DNA of 64,000 nt. Source: an uncultured SAR86 cluster bacterium (lineage in GTDB: Bacteria; Pseudomonadota; Gammaproteobacteria; Magnimaribacterales; Magnimaribacteraceae). The position numbers were made by a program, and so were the translations under genes. The stretch covers positions 1-64,000 of the forward strand of contig CALIUO010000018.1 in assembly GCA_938048695.1 (NCBI GenBank), in the 5' to 3' direction. Shown here one piece after another: positions 52,729-62,434 of this stretch (positions are counted from its first letter, which is position 1; each line of letters begins with the position of its first letter). Under the pieces are notes generated by a model. The model saw only the letters and a program-made list of their open reading frames with translations. It was not told where the DNA came from and did no database searches.

Positions 52729-53988
52729 ATGCAATTAACAGAACTAAAAAAAATGCCAGTTGAACAGCTCATCGAGCTTGGCGAAGAGTGCGGAATCGAA
52801 AATGCTTCTCGCGCTAAAAGACAAGATATAGTATTCGGAATCCTTAAGAGTAAAGCCAAAAGCGGTGAAGACATTGAAGGAGAAGGTGTTCTAGAAATAC
52901 TTCAAGATGGATTTGGTTTTCTCAGATCTCCAGACTCATCTTATTTAGCTGGCCCTGATGATATTTATGTTTCCCCAAGTCAAATTAGAAGGTTTGGTTT
53001 AAGAACAGGCGACACCATAAAAGGAAAAATTAGATCTCCTAAAGACGGAGAACGATACTTTGCCATATTAAAAATAGAAGAAATAAACTACGAAGAGCCC
53101 GATAAAACAAAAAATAAGCCCTCTTTCGAAAACTTAACTCCACTTTTTCCTGATGAGCGTATGCTGTTTGAGCTCGGTACGGGTAGTACGGAAGATCTTT
53201 CATCAAGAGTTATTGACCTGACTGCTCCTACGGGCAAAGGACAGAGATCACTGATTGTTTCTCCACCAAAAGCTGGTAAGACATTACTGCTTCAAAGCAT
53301 AGCGCATTCGATAGAGAGAAATAATCCAGAGTGTAAAATTATGGTTCTTCTGGTTGATGAAAGGCCTGAAGAGGTTACAGAAATGAAACGCTCCGTGAAA
53401 GGTGAGGTTATAGCAAGTACATTCGACGAAGCACCTACAAGACACGTACAAGTTGCAGAAATGGCAATCAATAAAGCTCGAAGATTAGTAGAACATAAGC
53501 ATGACGTTGTTATTCTGTTAGATTCTATAACTAGATTGGCAAGAGCTTACAATTCTACACAGGCCGCTTCGGGAAAAATTCTAACGGGTGGTGTAGATGC
53601 TAATGCTCTTCAAAAACCTAAGAGATTCTTCGGTGCTGCCAGAAATATTGAAGGTGGTGGTAGCCTGTCAATCATAGCTACTGCTCTAATTGACACTGGG
53701 TCAAGAATGGACGAAGTTATTTTTGAAGAGTTTAAAGGAACAGGTAATTCTGAAATAAATCTTGATCGTAAGATTGCTGAGAAAAGAGTATTCCCTGCAA
53801 TAAATGTTAGGAAAACCGGAACAAGAAGAGAAGATCTTTTAACCTCAGATTTAGAACTGAGGAATATAACCGTTTTGAGAAAACTCCTAAATGAAATGGA
53901 CGATACTGCCGCAATGGAGTGGATGCTTGATAAGCTCAAAGACTATAAAACTAATGCAGAATTTTTTGAATCTATGAAAAGAAAATAG
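52729..53988 (+). CDS. rho: Transcription termination factor Rho
   Basis: A 419-residue hexameric RNA helicase, same length as E. coli Rho (419). N-terminal NusA-like and OB domains ([33 protein letters not shown]) bind RNA; the P-loop is PPKAGKT, Walker [17 protein letters not shown], and the Q/R loops follow in [22 protein letters not shown]. Its importance may be high here, since convergent genes leave no room for intrinsic terminators. There is no Shine-Dalgarno before the ATG, and a short upstream ORF may control translation. Confidence 0.97.
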   Translation: MQLTELKKMPVEQLIELGEECGIENASRAKRQDIVFGILKSKAKSGEDIEGEGVLEILQDGFGFLRSPDSSYLAGPDDIYVSPSQIRRFGLRTGDTIKGKIRSPKDGERYFAILKIEEINYEEPDKTKNKPSFENLTPLFPDERMLFELGTGSTEDLSSRVIDLTAPTGKGQRSLIVSPPKAGKTLLLQSIAHSIERNNPECKIMVLLVDERPEEVTEMKRSVKGEVIASTFDEAPTRHVQVAEMAINKARRLVEHKHDVVILLDSITRLARAYNSTQAASGKILTGGVDANALQKPKRFFGAARNIEGGGSLSIIATALIDTGSRMDEVIFEEFKGTGNSEINLDRKIAEKRVFPAINVRKTGTRREDLLTSDLELRNITVLRKLLNEMDDTAAMEWMLDKLKDYKTNAEFFESMKRK

Positions 53989-53990
53989 TC

Positions 53991-54230
53991 TTATTGATCT
54001 TCTTGCTTTTCATTGCCTTTTGAAAAAAATATCTTTTCAATCAATCCAATAAATAAAACTCCTAAGAGAGTGCTCAGGACAATCAAAGAAGTTGTCAGTT
54101 CTGTATTTAAAATAACCTTTTTATCGAAGACTAAAACCTCTATCGGGTTAATGAGATCATATAACCCGTTAGTCACTATTACGATTAATATAGAAAAAAA
54201 AATAAGTATTAGAAATAATCTAGCTTTCAT
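53991..54230 (-). CDS. Small two-span membrane protein, possibly LapA-like
   Basis: A 79-residue protein with two hydrophobic segments (about residues 4-22 and 46-66) separated by LYDLINPIEVLVFDKKVILNTE and ending in a charged KGNEKQEDQ tail. The layout (first span, an Asn-Pro and V-x-V strand, second span with LLGVLFIGLIEKIFF) resembles LapA/YciS (DUF1049), a LPS-assembly-associated membrane protein. The match is weak and from memory. It overlaps the end of rsmD by 11 bases and is convergent with rho, 2 bases away. Confidence 0.55.
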   Translation of the reverse strand: MKARLFLILIFFSILIVIVTNGLYDLINPIEVLVFDKKVILNTELTTSLIVLSTLLGVLFIGLIEKIFFSKGNEKQEDQ

Positions 54231-54783
54231 AGAGATAATATTTAGTTTCTCCTCCTTTTGCCTGTTTCAATTGAGAAAGGTTGGTTTCTATAGATTCTAA
54301 CTCTAGATCTTTTTCGCATTCTATATAGATCAAACCTTTCTTTGTTAACAATTCATATTTAAAGATAGTATCAAGAGACTTTTGGATGAGATTCTCATAA
54401 AAAGGTGGATCTAAAAAAATCAAATCGAATTCACTATTCAAGAAAGTAAAATCAAATGTAGTTGAATTTGCGTTGATAACTTTGCATTTATTTTTTATAC
54501 CTAGCTTCTTTACTACACTCTCTAATGAGTTACAGAGATTTTTTTGTTTTTCAAAAAATACTACCTCACTTGCACCTCTTGAAAGGGCTTCCAGTCCTAA
54601 TGCACCCGTACCAGCAAACATGTCCAAACATTTTTTTTCATGTAAATCATTTAAAAGCCAATTAAAAAGAGTTTCTTTAGTTTTACTTTCAGTAGGACGC
54701 AAATTCTTATTTGGCTTGAATGAAAGTTTAGTACCCTTGTAATTTCCTGCAATAATTCTTGATGTAGCTTGTCTTTTAGCCAT
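54220..54783 (-). CDS. rsmD: 16S rRNA guanine-966 N2-methyltransferase
   Basis: A 187-residue Rossmann methyltransferase. RIIAGNYKGTKLSF is the family N-terminus; LDMFAGTGALGLEALSRGA is the SAM-binding motif; LIFLDPPFYE is the catalytic DPPF/Y motif with the adjacent N2-guanine specificity. It methylates G966 in 16S rRNA. I use the ATG at 54783 (MAKRQATSRI), eight codons after an earlier ATG at 54807, because conservation begins there. It is divergent from the flavin reductase gene. Confidence 0.93.
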   Translation of the reverse strand: MAKRQATSRIIAGNYKGTKLSFKPNKNLRPTESKTKETLFNWLLNDLHEKKCLDMFAGTGALGLEALSRGASEVVFFEKQKNLCNSLESVVKKLGIKNKCKVINANSTTFDFTFLNSEFDLIFLDPPFYENLIQKSLDTIFKYELLTKKGLIYIECEKDLELESIETNLSQLKQAKGGETKYYLYES

Positions 54784-54842
54784 ATGGACAATATTATGCC
54801 TCTTCAAACCATCAGTAGCTAAATTTAACTGGTGTTTTCTAA

Positions 54843-55316
54843 ATGCAAGACTCTGATATAAAGCAAAACTTTTTAAAATCCATGAGAGGAATAACCTCTA
54901 CTGTGAATGTTATCTCGGCTTCTGCTAATGGTCAAAGACATGCCATGACAGCTACTTCAGTTACTTCTTTATCGTTAGATCCTCCCTCTATGCTGGTATG
55001 TATTAACAAAGATGCTTCTTTGCATGGAATATTGTCGGGCGGCTCTAACTTTTGTATAAATGTATTATCAAGTTTGCAGAAAGAACTTGCTGAAGTTTGC
55101 AGTAATAGCGAAGAAGGCGAATCACGTTTTCTTAGTAAATCTTGGAAAGACCTAGACTCATATATCTTCAACGAAGATGCCCTATCTAATATTTTTTGTA
55201 CCTTAACAAACCAGATTGACCATACAAGCCATACCGTTTTCATTGGCACTGTAGACAGAGTTATAAACAATGCTGACTTGAAACCACTTTTATATGGATC
55301 TGGTGGATACTTATAA
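54843..55316 (+). CDS. Flavin reductase-like FMN-binding protein (HpaC type)
   Basis: A 157-residue split-barrel protein. FLKSMRGITSTVNVISASANGQRHAMTATSVTSLSLDPPSMLVCINKDASLHG is the standard N-terminal half of the flavin reductase domain, and FCINVLSSLQKELAE the following segment. Members reduce FMN or FAD with NAD(P)H and feed two-component monooxygenases. No monooxygenase is next to it. It is followed by DUF4399 and DUF5916 genes with very small gaps, but there is no evident functional connection. Confidence 0.88.
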   Translation: MQDSDIKQNFLKSMRGITSTVNVISASANGQRHAMTATSVTSLSLDPPSMLVCINKDASLHGILSGGSNFCINVLSSLQKELAEVCSNSEEGESRFLSKSWKDLDSYIFNEDALSNIFCTLTNQIDHTSHTVFIGTVDRVINNADLKPLLYGSGGYL

Positions 55317-55320
55317 GACT

Positions 55321-55713
55321 ATGAAATTTTTTTTAATTTTTGTTGCATGTTCGGTTGCTTTCTCAGTCAATGCTGATCCTAAAGTTTATTTCATTAATTT
55401 AGAAGATGGAGACAGAATAGAATCTCCTTTTCTCATCCAATTTGGATTATCTAATATGGGTGTGGCACCTGCAGGTACGGATAGAAAAAATACAGGTCAT
55501 CATCATTTGCTTATCAATGTTGATGATATTGATCTAACTAAACCTATACCTTCTTCTTCAAATCATATCCATTTTGGAAGTGGGCAGACTGAATCACTCG
55601 TAGAACTCTCACCTGGCAACTATTCTATGCAACTTGTTCTTGGGGATATGACCCATACACCTCATAAACCTCCAATAATCTCGAAAAAAATAAATATTAC
55701 TGTTGTAGATTAA
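55321..55713 (+). CDS. DUF4399 family secreted protein
   Basis: A 130-residue secreted protein. A signal peptide (residues 1 to about 18, ending VNA) is followed by a beta-rich domain with NTGHHHLLINVDDIDL, HIHFGSGQTESLVELSPGNYSMQL and LGDMTHTPHKPP, the His-rich signature of DUF4399. The conserved histidines suggest metal binding, but no role is established. I chose the ATG at 55321, four bases after the flavin-reductase stop, over an in-frame upstream ATG at 55294. The stop abuts the next start codon. Confidence 0.85.
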   Translation: MKFFLIFVACSVAFSVNADPKVYFINLEDGDRIESPFLIQFGLSNMGVAPAGTDRKNTGHHHLLINVDDIDLTKPIPSSSNHIHFGSGQTESLVELSPGNYSMQLVLGDMTHTPHKPPIISKKINITVVD

Positions 55714-57993
55714 ATGCGCTATTTACAGATCACAGGTCTCATTCTGACCTTTATATTGTCGTTTTCCTTGGGATCTGAAATAAAAATTGATGGGTCGCTT
55801 GATGAGGCTGAGTGGCAGAAAGCCAAGGTAATTGATAAGTTTTTTGAAGTTTATCCATATTCCTTGCGAGAAGTAAATGATTATAAGACACAAATACTGA
55901 TTATTGAATCTGAGCAAGGTCTCTATTTTGGTTTTAAGAATTTTCAAACAAACGAAACAATGAGACTTAATAATCATTTACGTGATCAAGAACGATCATT
56001 GTCAGACAAGAATGGAATAGTAATAGACTTTGATGGAGATGGTATTGAGGGCTATAACTTCTTTATTTCTTCCAGTGGATCAGTCGGTGATGCAACAGTA
56101 ACCGACGAAAAGGAAAGAAATTGGGACTGGGATGCAGATTGGCAATCTGCCGCTTTAGTTAAGGATGGCGTTTGGTATTCAGAAACTTTTATACCTTGGA
56201 CGATTGCCTCAATGAAAACTCAAACAGGTGATAAAAGAAAGATTAAGATGGCTTTTTATAGGATGCTCATGGGAGTTGGAAGAGGTTTCTCAACTATCAA
56301 AGGCAGTGTTTATGAAAATGTTTACTTATCTGTTTTTGACGAATTCCAATTTAATAACTACCCAGGTACAAAATTAGATTTTTTCCCCTACATGACCCTG
56401 ACTGAAGATATTGCTAACTCAGATCAAATTTCTAAAGCCGGAGCTGAAATTTTTTGGAAAATTGATTCTAGTAAACAGCTTAACCTCACCTTGAATCCAG
56501 ATTTTGGGCAAGTTGAGAGCGATGAGGTTGTTGTAAATTTTTCTGCTTTTGAAACCTTCTACTCAGACAAGAGACCATTCTTTGCTGAAAATAATAGTAT
56601 GTTTGATGTGAGTGATCGCATGCATAGAATTATTAACACAAGAAGGATAGGCGGTAGGCCTGATTATGATTGTGCTATATCCGGCGACTTAGAGGAATAT
56701 TGCCTAGAAAATAGAGCAGAAACTAGTGAAATAGATTTCGCCTTAAAATACACCCAAAAGGGTGAAGTAGATTTTGGTTTCATGAGTGCCTCCGAGAGGG
56801 ATGAAAAGTTTTCACAAGGTAGAGATTTTTATGCCTTGAGGCTAAATACAAAAGTAAATGACTTGAAATATGGATATCTTGGGACATATGTCGATAAACC
56901 AGTTTCAGGAGAAAATGCTCAAGTTAATTCATTAGATTTTATTTATCTTCCTTCAAAAGTTCATAGAATGAACGGCAATTTTATGCATTCAAAAGCTAAC
57001 AATCAAGATGGCTTTGGTATGACGATGGGTTATACGTATAACCCTAATCAAGACTTTTCTTCAGGTATCGGCATAAATTTCTATGATGATCAGCTTGATC
57101 TCAATGATATGGGATATCTCATATTGAACGATCGCTTAATGTTCAATGGTAGAACACAATTCAAAAAGACTAGATTTTCACCAGGCTCTGTTTTGAGGTC
57201 CAGATTATTTGAGGTAGGTTATGGATCAAAATTTAATGCAGATACTGTTAGGGAGTCATCAAATTTTGCTTTAAAAGTTGAAGCTAACTTTATTGACCTT
57301 TCTGAAATAAAAACTGAAATTTTTTATAGAAGTACAGGCAGAAATACAAGAATCACTAGAGGTTCTTTACTAGCTCCTTATGTTGATATGCCCAAAGGGG
57401 TGGGAGGTTATATTGAATTTACCGGCCCACGCAAGCCAAAATACATATATAGCTTGAGATTTGAAAGAGGTAAGGGCAGCGAACATTCTCCGGGTATAAG
57501 TTGGAAAAATTCTTCAAGGGCCTTTATAAAGTTTATGCCTCGCGACAATCTATCATTCAATATGTCATATAACCATGCTGAAGAGAAAAATTGGCTAAAT
57601 TGGCTAGATGATAACCTCTTGGCTACCTACAAAAGAAAACAAAGAACTAGTGTTTTTGAACTTGAATGGTTCAAAAATAACAAACATGAGTTAAGAATAA
57701 AGGCTCAACTAGTAGCATTTACTGGCAGAGATCCTACTCCTTATCTAGGAGATAAAAAGGGAAAGTTAACTCAAACAGATATACCTCTCTCACCTCTTAC
57801 GATAAGTGAATTGGCATTTCAGATTAGATATAGATATGAAATCATGCCTCTTTCCTATCTCTACTTAGTTTATTCCAAAGGGGGTCGAGTTTCTCTTGAT
57901 GACGAAGAGGATAATCTTTCAAACCTCTACAGACGACCTTGGAATAGTCCACAAAAAGAAAACTTTACGGTAAAACTTAGATATAGATTTTAA
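55714..57993 (+). CDS. DUF5916/CBM9-like outer-membrane protein, copy 1
   Basis: A 759-residue exported protein. A signal peptide (residues 1 to about 21) precedes a CBM9-like N-terminal domain beginning EIKIDGSLDEAEWQKAKV with FVIDFDGDGIEGYNF-type sequence (here VIDFDGDG). LNPDFGQVESDEVVVNFSAFETFYSDKRPFF marks the DUF5916 domain, and a long barrel-like C-terminal half ends in KLRYRF with a terminal Phe, the outer-membrane signature. The related gene 43 bases downstream is a tandem duplicate. Function is unknown; sugar- or glycan-binding at the surface is possible from the CBM9-like part. Confidence 0.85.
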   Translation: MRYLQITGLILTFILSFSLGSEIKIDGSLDEAEWQKAKVIDKFFEVYPYSLREVNDYKTQILIIESEQGLYFGFKNFQTNETMRLNNHLRDQERSLSDKNGIVIDFDGDGIEGYNFFISSSGSVGDATVTDEKERNWDWDADWQSAALVKDGVWYSETFIPWTIASMKTQTGDKRKIKMAFYRMLMGVGRGFSTIKGSVYENVYLSVFDEFQFNNYPGTKLDFFPYMTLTEDIANSDQISKAGAEIFWKIDSSKQLNLTLNPDFGQVESDEVVVNFSAFETFYSDKRPFFAENNSMFDVSDRMHRIINTRRIGGRPDYDCAISGDLEEYCLENRAETSEIDFALKYTQKGEVDFGFMSASERDEKFSQGRDFYALRLNTKVNDLKYGYLGTYVDKPVSGENAQVNSLDFIYLPSKVHRMNGNFMHSKANNQDGFGMTMGYTYNPNQDFSSGIGINFYDDQLDLNDMGYLILNDRLMFNGRTQFKKTRFSPGSVLRSRLFEVGYGSKFNADTVRESSNFALKVEANFIDLSEIKTEIFYRSTGRNTRITRGSLLAPYVDMPKGVGGYIEFTGPRKPKYIYSLRFERGKGSEHSPGISWKNSSRAFIKFMPRDNLSFNMSYNHAEEKNWLNWLDDNLLATYKRKQRTSVFELEWFKNNKHELRIKAQLVAFTGRDPTPYLGDKKGKLTQTDIPLSPLTISELAFQIRYRYEIMPLSYLYLVYSKGGRVSLDDEEDNLSNLYRRPWNSPQKENFTVKLRYRF

Positions 57994-58036
57994 AATCCTT
58001 AAAGAATAGAATGACCGCCTCTTAAGGGGAAACATC

Positions 58037-60343
58037 TTGCACAGGAAGCTTATTAAATTCTTTTATCTCACATTATTTTTTTTATCCCCCTTACTACATT
58101 CCCTGGAAATAAATATTGACGGAGTGCTTGATGAGAATGAATGGTCTGAAGCTAGAGAAATCACCAAGTATTACGAGAGTCTTCCATATACTCTGAATGA
58201 TGCTTCTGGCACTCAAAAAGTCCTTGTTTTGGAAGATGAAAATGGAATTTACTTTGGCTTCATAAGTTACCAAGACATAGAAAGTATAAGGGCCCAGAAA
58301 CATCAAAGAGATGAAGAAATGGCTAATGCTGATATGGTTGGAGTATCAATAGATTTTGATGGTGACGGCCTATTATCTTATGGATTCTCTATTTCAGCAG
58401 GCGGCTCAATACTTGATAACGTTGTACGTAATGAAAATGAAATGAACTACGATTGGGACGCTGATTGGGGCCATGGCGTAAGTATTGATAATGATGGATG
58501 GTACGCTGAAATGTTCATACCTTGGAGTGTGGCTCCGATGAAAGCTCAAAAAGGAGAGAAAAGAAAAGTTAAACTTTCTTTTTATAGATGGCTAAGAGGA
58601 GATTTTAAAGTCTATACGACCATTAAAGGCAATCCGAGAACAGAGAAATTCATCTCAATTTTTAATGATTACGAGTTTAATAATTATGATGTCTCGAAGA
58701 TAGACTATTTTCCTTATGTAAATTTTTCCGATGACCGAGTAATCGAAGATTTAGATAAAAAAGTAGGTGCAGAAATCTTTTGGAAGATAGATGCAGGTAA
58801 ACAATTAAATATCGCGTTGAATCCAGATTTTGGACAGGTAGAAAGTGATGAATTAGTTGTAAACTTTGATTCTAGTGAAACTTTTTATTCAGATAAGAGA
58901 CCTTTTTTCTCTGAAAATCATTCTTTATTTGATGTTAAAGGTTTCAGATTCTTCTACGTAATAAATACTAGACGAATAGGAGCTGCTCCGGATTATGATT
59001 GCTCTGAATATCTTGAATCTTTAAAAGCTCTGTGTGAATCTTCTCAAGTAGGTATTTCCGATATAGATTATGCAGTTCGCTATACTCAGCAAAACGAATC
59101 CTTTGATTTTGGTTTCTTGGGCGCTTCGGAAGCAGATGAAGAATTCAGCCAAGGAAGAGATTTTTATTCCGTAAGATTACGAAAAGCAGAAAAGAAATTT
59201 TCAATTGGTTATTTAGGCACATTTACAAAAAGACCCGTTTTAGATCGGGAAGCAAATGTCAATTCGGTAGATATGATCTACAGACCGAAAGATACTTTGC
59301 GTTTTGATGCTATCTTCATCAATTCACAGGTTGATGACCCCAGAGTTGAAAAAGACTCTGGAAATGCTTTTAGGTTTAGGATGACAACCTCTCCAAGCAA
59401 GCAAAGATATCATGATGTAGGAATTTTTTATTTTGATAAGAACCTAGATATTACTGATATGGGTTATCAAATGGAAAATAACTGGCTATTTGCTGGTTCT
59501 CAAAATGGTTTAAAGTTTACTGACTATGATGAGGATTCGCCTTTTCAATCGAACCAGATTGAATTAGGTGTGGGTTATGAATCTAATGGAAATCTTGATA
59601 AATCAGCTGACTTTACATATCTGACACTAAAGACTTATTTTAAAAATACAACTTATATAGAATTTACTAACTTTTTTAGAACTTCTAGCAAGGATTATTG
59701 GATTACAAGAAAAGATCCTACAGCTCCATTTATTGTAAAACCAGAAAACTACGGAACAAACATTCAATATAGTGGCCCCTCTAGAAACTTCTTTAATTAC
59801 TTCATAGAAATAAAGAGAGAGAAGGGGAGTCAGTGGAGGTCTGCTTTGGGATTTGCGAATTCTTACGCAACAAAACTCAGCTTTGCCCCAAGAGATAATC
59901 TTAATTTTTCTATTTATTATCAGCACCTTGAAGAAGAGCAATGGCTAAATTGGATTCAAGATAATTTATTAGGTATTTATTCAAGAAAACAGAGAACCAC
60001 TGTTGCAGACCTTAATTGGTTTGTTGGGGACAAACATGAATTAAGGGTTAAAGCTCAAATGGTGGGTTTTACCGCAAGAGATCCAAAGCCATATCTGGGT
60101 GATTCACTAGGTCAACTCAATCCTGTTAACATTTCACTGGATCCCTTTACTTTAAGTGATCTTGCTTTCCAGATAAGATATCGTTACGAAATTCTTCCAT
60201 TGGCGTATCTTTATGTTGTTTACTCTAGAGGAGGCAGAATCATTCAAACAGACCTAGAAAATGATCTTGAAGAAATCTATAAGAGGCCCTGGAATGAGCC
60301 TCAAGCGGATACTTTTACTGTAAAAGTTAGATACCGTTTTTAG
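58037..60343 (+). CDS. DUF5916/CBM9-like outer-membrane protein, copy 2
   Basis: A 768-residue paralogue of the preceding protein with the same layout: signal peptide, EINIDGVLDENEWSEAREI, DFDGDG, LNPDFGQVESDELVVNF, SDKRPFFSEN and a terminal KVRYRF. Shared long segments such as NWLNW-type and KQRTTVADLNWF/KQRTSVFELEWF show a tandem duplication that has since diverged. It starts with TTG, preceded by AAGGGGA at a good distance. TTAAGG (58022-58027), overlapping that ribosome-binding site, is complementary to CCTTAA (57997-58002), so initiation might be controlled by folding. Its end overlaps the convergent small gene by 17 bases. Confidence 0.87.
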   Translation: MHRKLIKFFYLTLFFLSPLLHSLEINIDGVLDENEWSEAREITKYYESLPYTLNDASGTQKVLVLEDENGIYFGFISYQDIESIRAQKHQRDEEMANADMVGVSIDFDGDGLLSYGFSISAGGSILDNVVRNENEMNYDWDADWGHGVSIDNDGWYAEMFIPWSVAPMKAQKGEKRKVKLSFYRWLRGDFKVYTTIKGNPRTEKFISIFNDYEFNNYDVSKIDYFPYVNFSDDRVIEDLDKKVGAEIFWKIDAGKQLNIALNPDFGQVESDELVVNFDSSETFYSDKRPFFSENHSLFDVKGFRFFYVINTRRIGAAPDYDCSEYLESLKALCESSQVGISDIDYAVRYTQQNESFDFGFLGASEADEEFSQGRDFYSVRLRKAEKKFSIGYLGTFTKRPVLDREANVNSVDMIYRPKDTLRFDAIFINSQVDDPRVEKDSGNAFRFRMTTSPSKQRYHDVGIFYFDKNLDITDMGYQMENNWLFAGSQNGLKFTDYDEDSPFQSNQIELGVGYESNGNLDKSADFTYLTLKTYFKNTTYIEFTNFFRTSSKDYWITRKDPTAPFIVKPENYGTNIQYSGPSRNFFNYFIEIKREKGSQWRSALGFANSYATKLSFAPRDNLNFSIYYQHLEEEQWLNWIQDNLLGIYSRKQRTTVADLNWFVGDKHELRVKAQMVGFTARDPKPYLGDSLGQLNPVNISLDPFTLSDLAFQIRYRYEILPLAYLYVVYSRGGRIIQTDLENDLEEIYKRPWNEPQADTFTVKVRYRF

Positions 60344-60536
60344 AGCTACATTCAGAAGAGCAGAATAAGCTTTCGCCATTTTTTACAGACTCGTTATCAG
60401 GAAAGTTTAGCCCACAAGCACTGCACTTAACCATTTCAGGTTGGTTAGAAGAAATAACACCCGCTGAATTCCTAGACATTTTGGTAATGACATAAATCAA
60501 GAGAATGACAGTAATTAATATTAAAACCTGAAACAT
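60327..60536 (-). CDS. Small membrane protein with C-terminal zinc ribbon (PP0621-like)
   Basis: A 69-residue protein. One membrane segment (residues 2-19) is followed by a linker and a C-terminal four-cysteine ribbon, VKCSACGLNFPDNE then LFCSSECSS. This is the layout of the PP0621-type proteins common in gammaproteobacteria, whose function is unknown. The start is two bases after the bamD stop on the same strand, so it is probably cotranscribed with bamD. Confidence 0.75.
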   Translation of the reverse strand: MFQVLILITVILLIYVITKMSRNSAGVISSNQPEMVKCSACGLNFPDNESVKNGESLFCSSECSSKNGI

Positions 60537-60538
60537 AT

Positions 60539-61414
60539 TTACTCTGTATCGATTGCAGGTTTTTCAATATTATCTTTTCCAATTAAGCCCAAAGTAAGAA
60601 TATTTGTCCAAGAACGCTCTTTTAGGGATTCGTTATCAGCAAGATCAAATTCAGGAAAGTTAGCTTTTAAAATATCAAAACTTGTTTTTCTTAGTTCTTC
60701 ATATTCTAAGATTTCATATGCCTCGACAAGAATAGATAATGCATAAGGTGTTTGTGGGGTATTAGGTAAGTGCTCAATAACATATTTAGCTCTACCAATC
60801 GCAGCAAGGTAAGCACCTCTTTTCATATAGAAGTCGGCCACATAAATTTCATGCTCTGCTAGCAAATTTCTTAAATAGATCATTCTTTGCTTAGCATGTG
60901 GCACATATTTACTGCTCGGGTACCTGGAAATAAAATCAGAGAGCTCATCGAAAGAAGTTTGTGCCATAACAACCTCTCTCTTCGCTAAATCAGATTGGAA
61001 ATATCTTGAGAATAAACCTGAATCATCCGTGAAAGCTGCAAGACCTTTCATATAGAAAGCATAACCTGTATGTGAGTGTCTTGGATGAAGATTGATAAAT
61101 CTCTCTGCTGCGGACTGACTGGCTTCGAATTGAGAATTCATATAGTAAGCATAGATAAGTTCTGCTTGTGCTTGTTCAGCATACCTGCCAAACGGAAACC
61201 TCGATTCTAGAGCCTCTAGACTCATTATTGCAGTTGAAAAACTTCCATTTTTTAACCTAGTTTGAGCTTGATCATATAGTTCTTTCTCTATGAGCCTTTC
61301 ATCTGGTATTTCATCATTGGAAGAACAGGATGTTAGGACTGTTAAAACAAAGAAAACAGCTAAAAGACCAAGATTTCTCTTGCTAGAACCGGAAAAATTG
61401 TGAACGATTGTCAT
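60539..61414 (-). CDS. bamD: Outer-membrane protein assembly factor BamD
   Basis: A 291-residue lipoprotein. The signal ends with a lipobox LTSC (C30), after an unusually long N-terminal stretch (MTIVHNFSGSSKRN). The mature protein is a TPR-type repeat protein with ELYDQAQTRLKNGSFSTAIMSLEALESRFPFGRYAEQAQAEL, typical of BamD. It is an essential part of the BAM complex that folds outer-membrane proteins such as the TonB receptor and DUF5916 proteins here. It is divergent from rluD, the usual gammaproteobacterial arrangement. Confidence 0.95.
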   Translation of the reverse strand: MTIVHNFSGSSKRNLGLLAVFFVLTVLTSCSSNDEIPDERLIEKELYDQAQTRLKNGSFSTAIMSLEALESRFPFGRYAEQAQAELIYAYYMNSQFEASQSAAERFINLHPRHSHTGYAFYMKGLAAFTDDSGLFSRYFQSDLAKREVVMAQTSFDELSDFISRYPSSKYVPHAKQRMIYLRNLLAEHEIYVADFYMKRGAYLAAIGRAKYVIEHLPNTPQTPYALSILVEAYEILEYEELRKTSFDILKANFPEFDLADNESLKERSWTNILTLGLIGKDNIEKPAIDTE

Positions 61415-61486
61415 TTAAGTTAAGAATTCTACAGATCAAGTTAGTTCTTGGACAGAAAAAGGTTTGTTGGGTTCAATTTTTCTAAA

Positions 61487-62434
61487 ATGGAAAACAAAAA
61501 AAAGATATTCATTAATTATACTGCAATTGACTCTGACAAAGGCTTACGAGTTGATCAAATAGTTGCGAGGGAGTTTCCAGAATACTCAAGAGCGCATATA
61601 CAAAAATGGATCAAAGATGGAGTTTTGTTAGTTAATGGTAAAAAGGTAAAAGCGAAGCAGACGCTTAGTTTAACTGATAATGTCATCGTAGATTTTTTGG
61701 AGGATGCACAATTAGTTGATCTTCCAGAAGACATACCTCTTGAGATAGTTTTTGAAGATAAAGATTTAATCATTATTAACAAACCCGTGGGATTGGTAGT
61801 GCACCCTGGTTCAGGAAATACTACCGGCACATTGGTTAATGCATTATTGAATCATGATTCAAGTCTAGGTTTTTTACCTAGAGCTGGGATTGTGCATAGA
61901 TTAGATAAAGACACTTCAGGTCTTATGGTTATATCAAAGAATGAGAGTTCCTATTTAGATCTTGTTCAGCAATTAAAAGAACGCACTGTAAAACGAACCT
62001 ATTTAGCTTTGGTTGTAGGGGTTCCTGTTGTTAGTAAGACTATAAATGAGCCAATTGGTCGTCATTCAAAAATCAGAACCAAGCAGGCAGTATTGCAAAG
62101 AGGAAAAGAGGCAATTACAAGGTTTACCATTCTAGAAAAATATGAGGGTTACTCTTTATTGAAAGTAAATCTAGATACTGGTCGCACACATCAAATACGA
62201 GTTCACTTGTCGCATATAGGATATCCAATAGTTGGTGATCCTCTTTACGGAAATAGGAATAAGTTTTCATCTGGCACTAACGAAGAACTTAAAAGCATTA
62301 TTTCTTCTTTTAAAAGACAAGCTCTTCATGCTCAGGCGTTGGAGTTAGTTCACCCGTCATCTGGCAAGTTAATCTCTTTCAATGCTGAGATTCCCGAAGA
62401 TATGGAAACATTAATAAATCAAATGAAAGAATGA
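61487..62434 (+). CDS. rluD: 23S rRNA pseudouridine synthase D
   Basis: A 315-residue RluA-family enzyme. An N-terminal S4 domain (LRVDQIVAREFPEYSRAHIQKWIKDG) precedes the catalytic core with GIVHRLDKDTSGLMVISK (catalytic Asp in RLDKDTSG) and DTGRTHQIRVHLSHIGYPIVGDPLYG. It makes pseudouridines 1911, 1915 and 1917 in 23S helix 69; RlmH encoded at 35.5 kb methylates position 1915 after it. I chose the ATG at 61487 over the TTG at 61448. Divergent from bamD and followed by pgeF, as in E. coli. Confidence 0.95.
   Translation: MENKKKIFINYTAIDSDKGLRVDQIVAREFPEYSRAHIQKWIKDGVLLVNGKKVKAKQTLSLTDNVIVDFLEDAQLVDLPEDIPLEIVFEDKDLIIINKPVGLVVHPGSGNTTGTLVNALLNHDSSLGFLPRAGIVHRLDKDTSGLMVISKNESSYLDLVQQLKERTVKRTYLALVVGVPVVSKTINEPIGRHSKIRTKQAVLQRGKEAITRFTILEKYEGYSLLKVNLDTGRTHQIRVHLSHIGYPIVGDPLYGNRNKFSSGTNEELKSIISSFKRQALHAQALELVHPSSGKLISFNAEIPEDMETLINQMKE

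Noticed and set aside
53610-53939. Minus-strand frame of 109 codons inside rho
   Set aside because: Antisense shadow of a highly conserved gene, no support.
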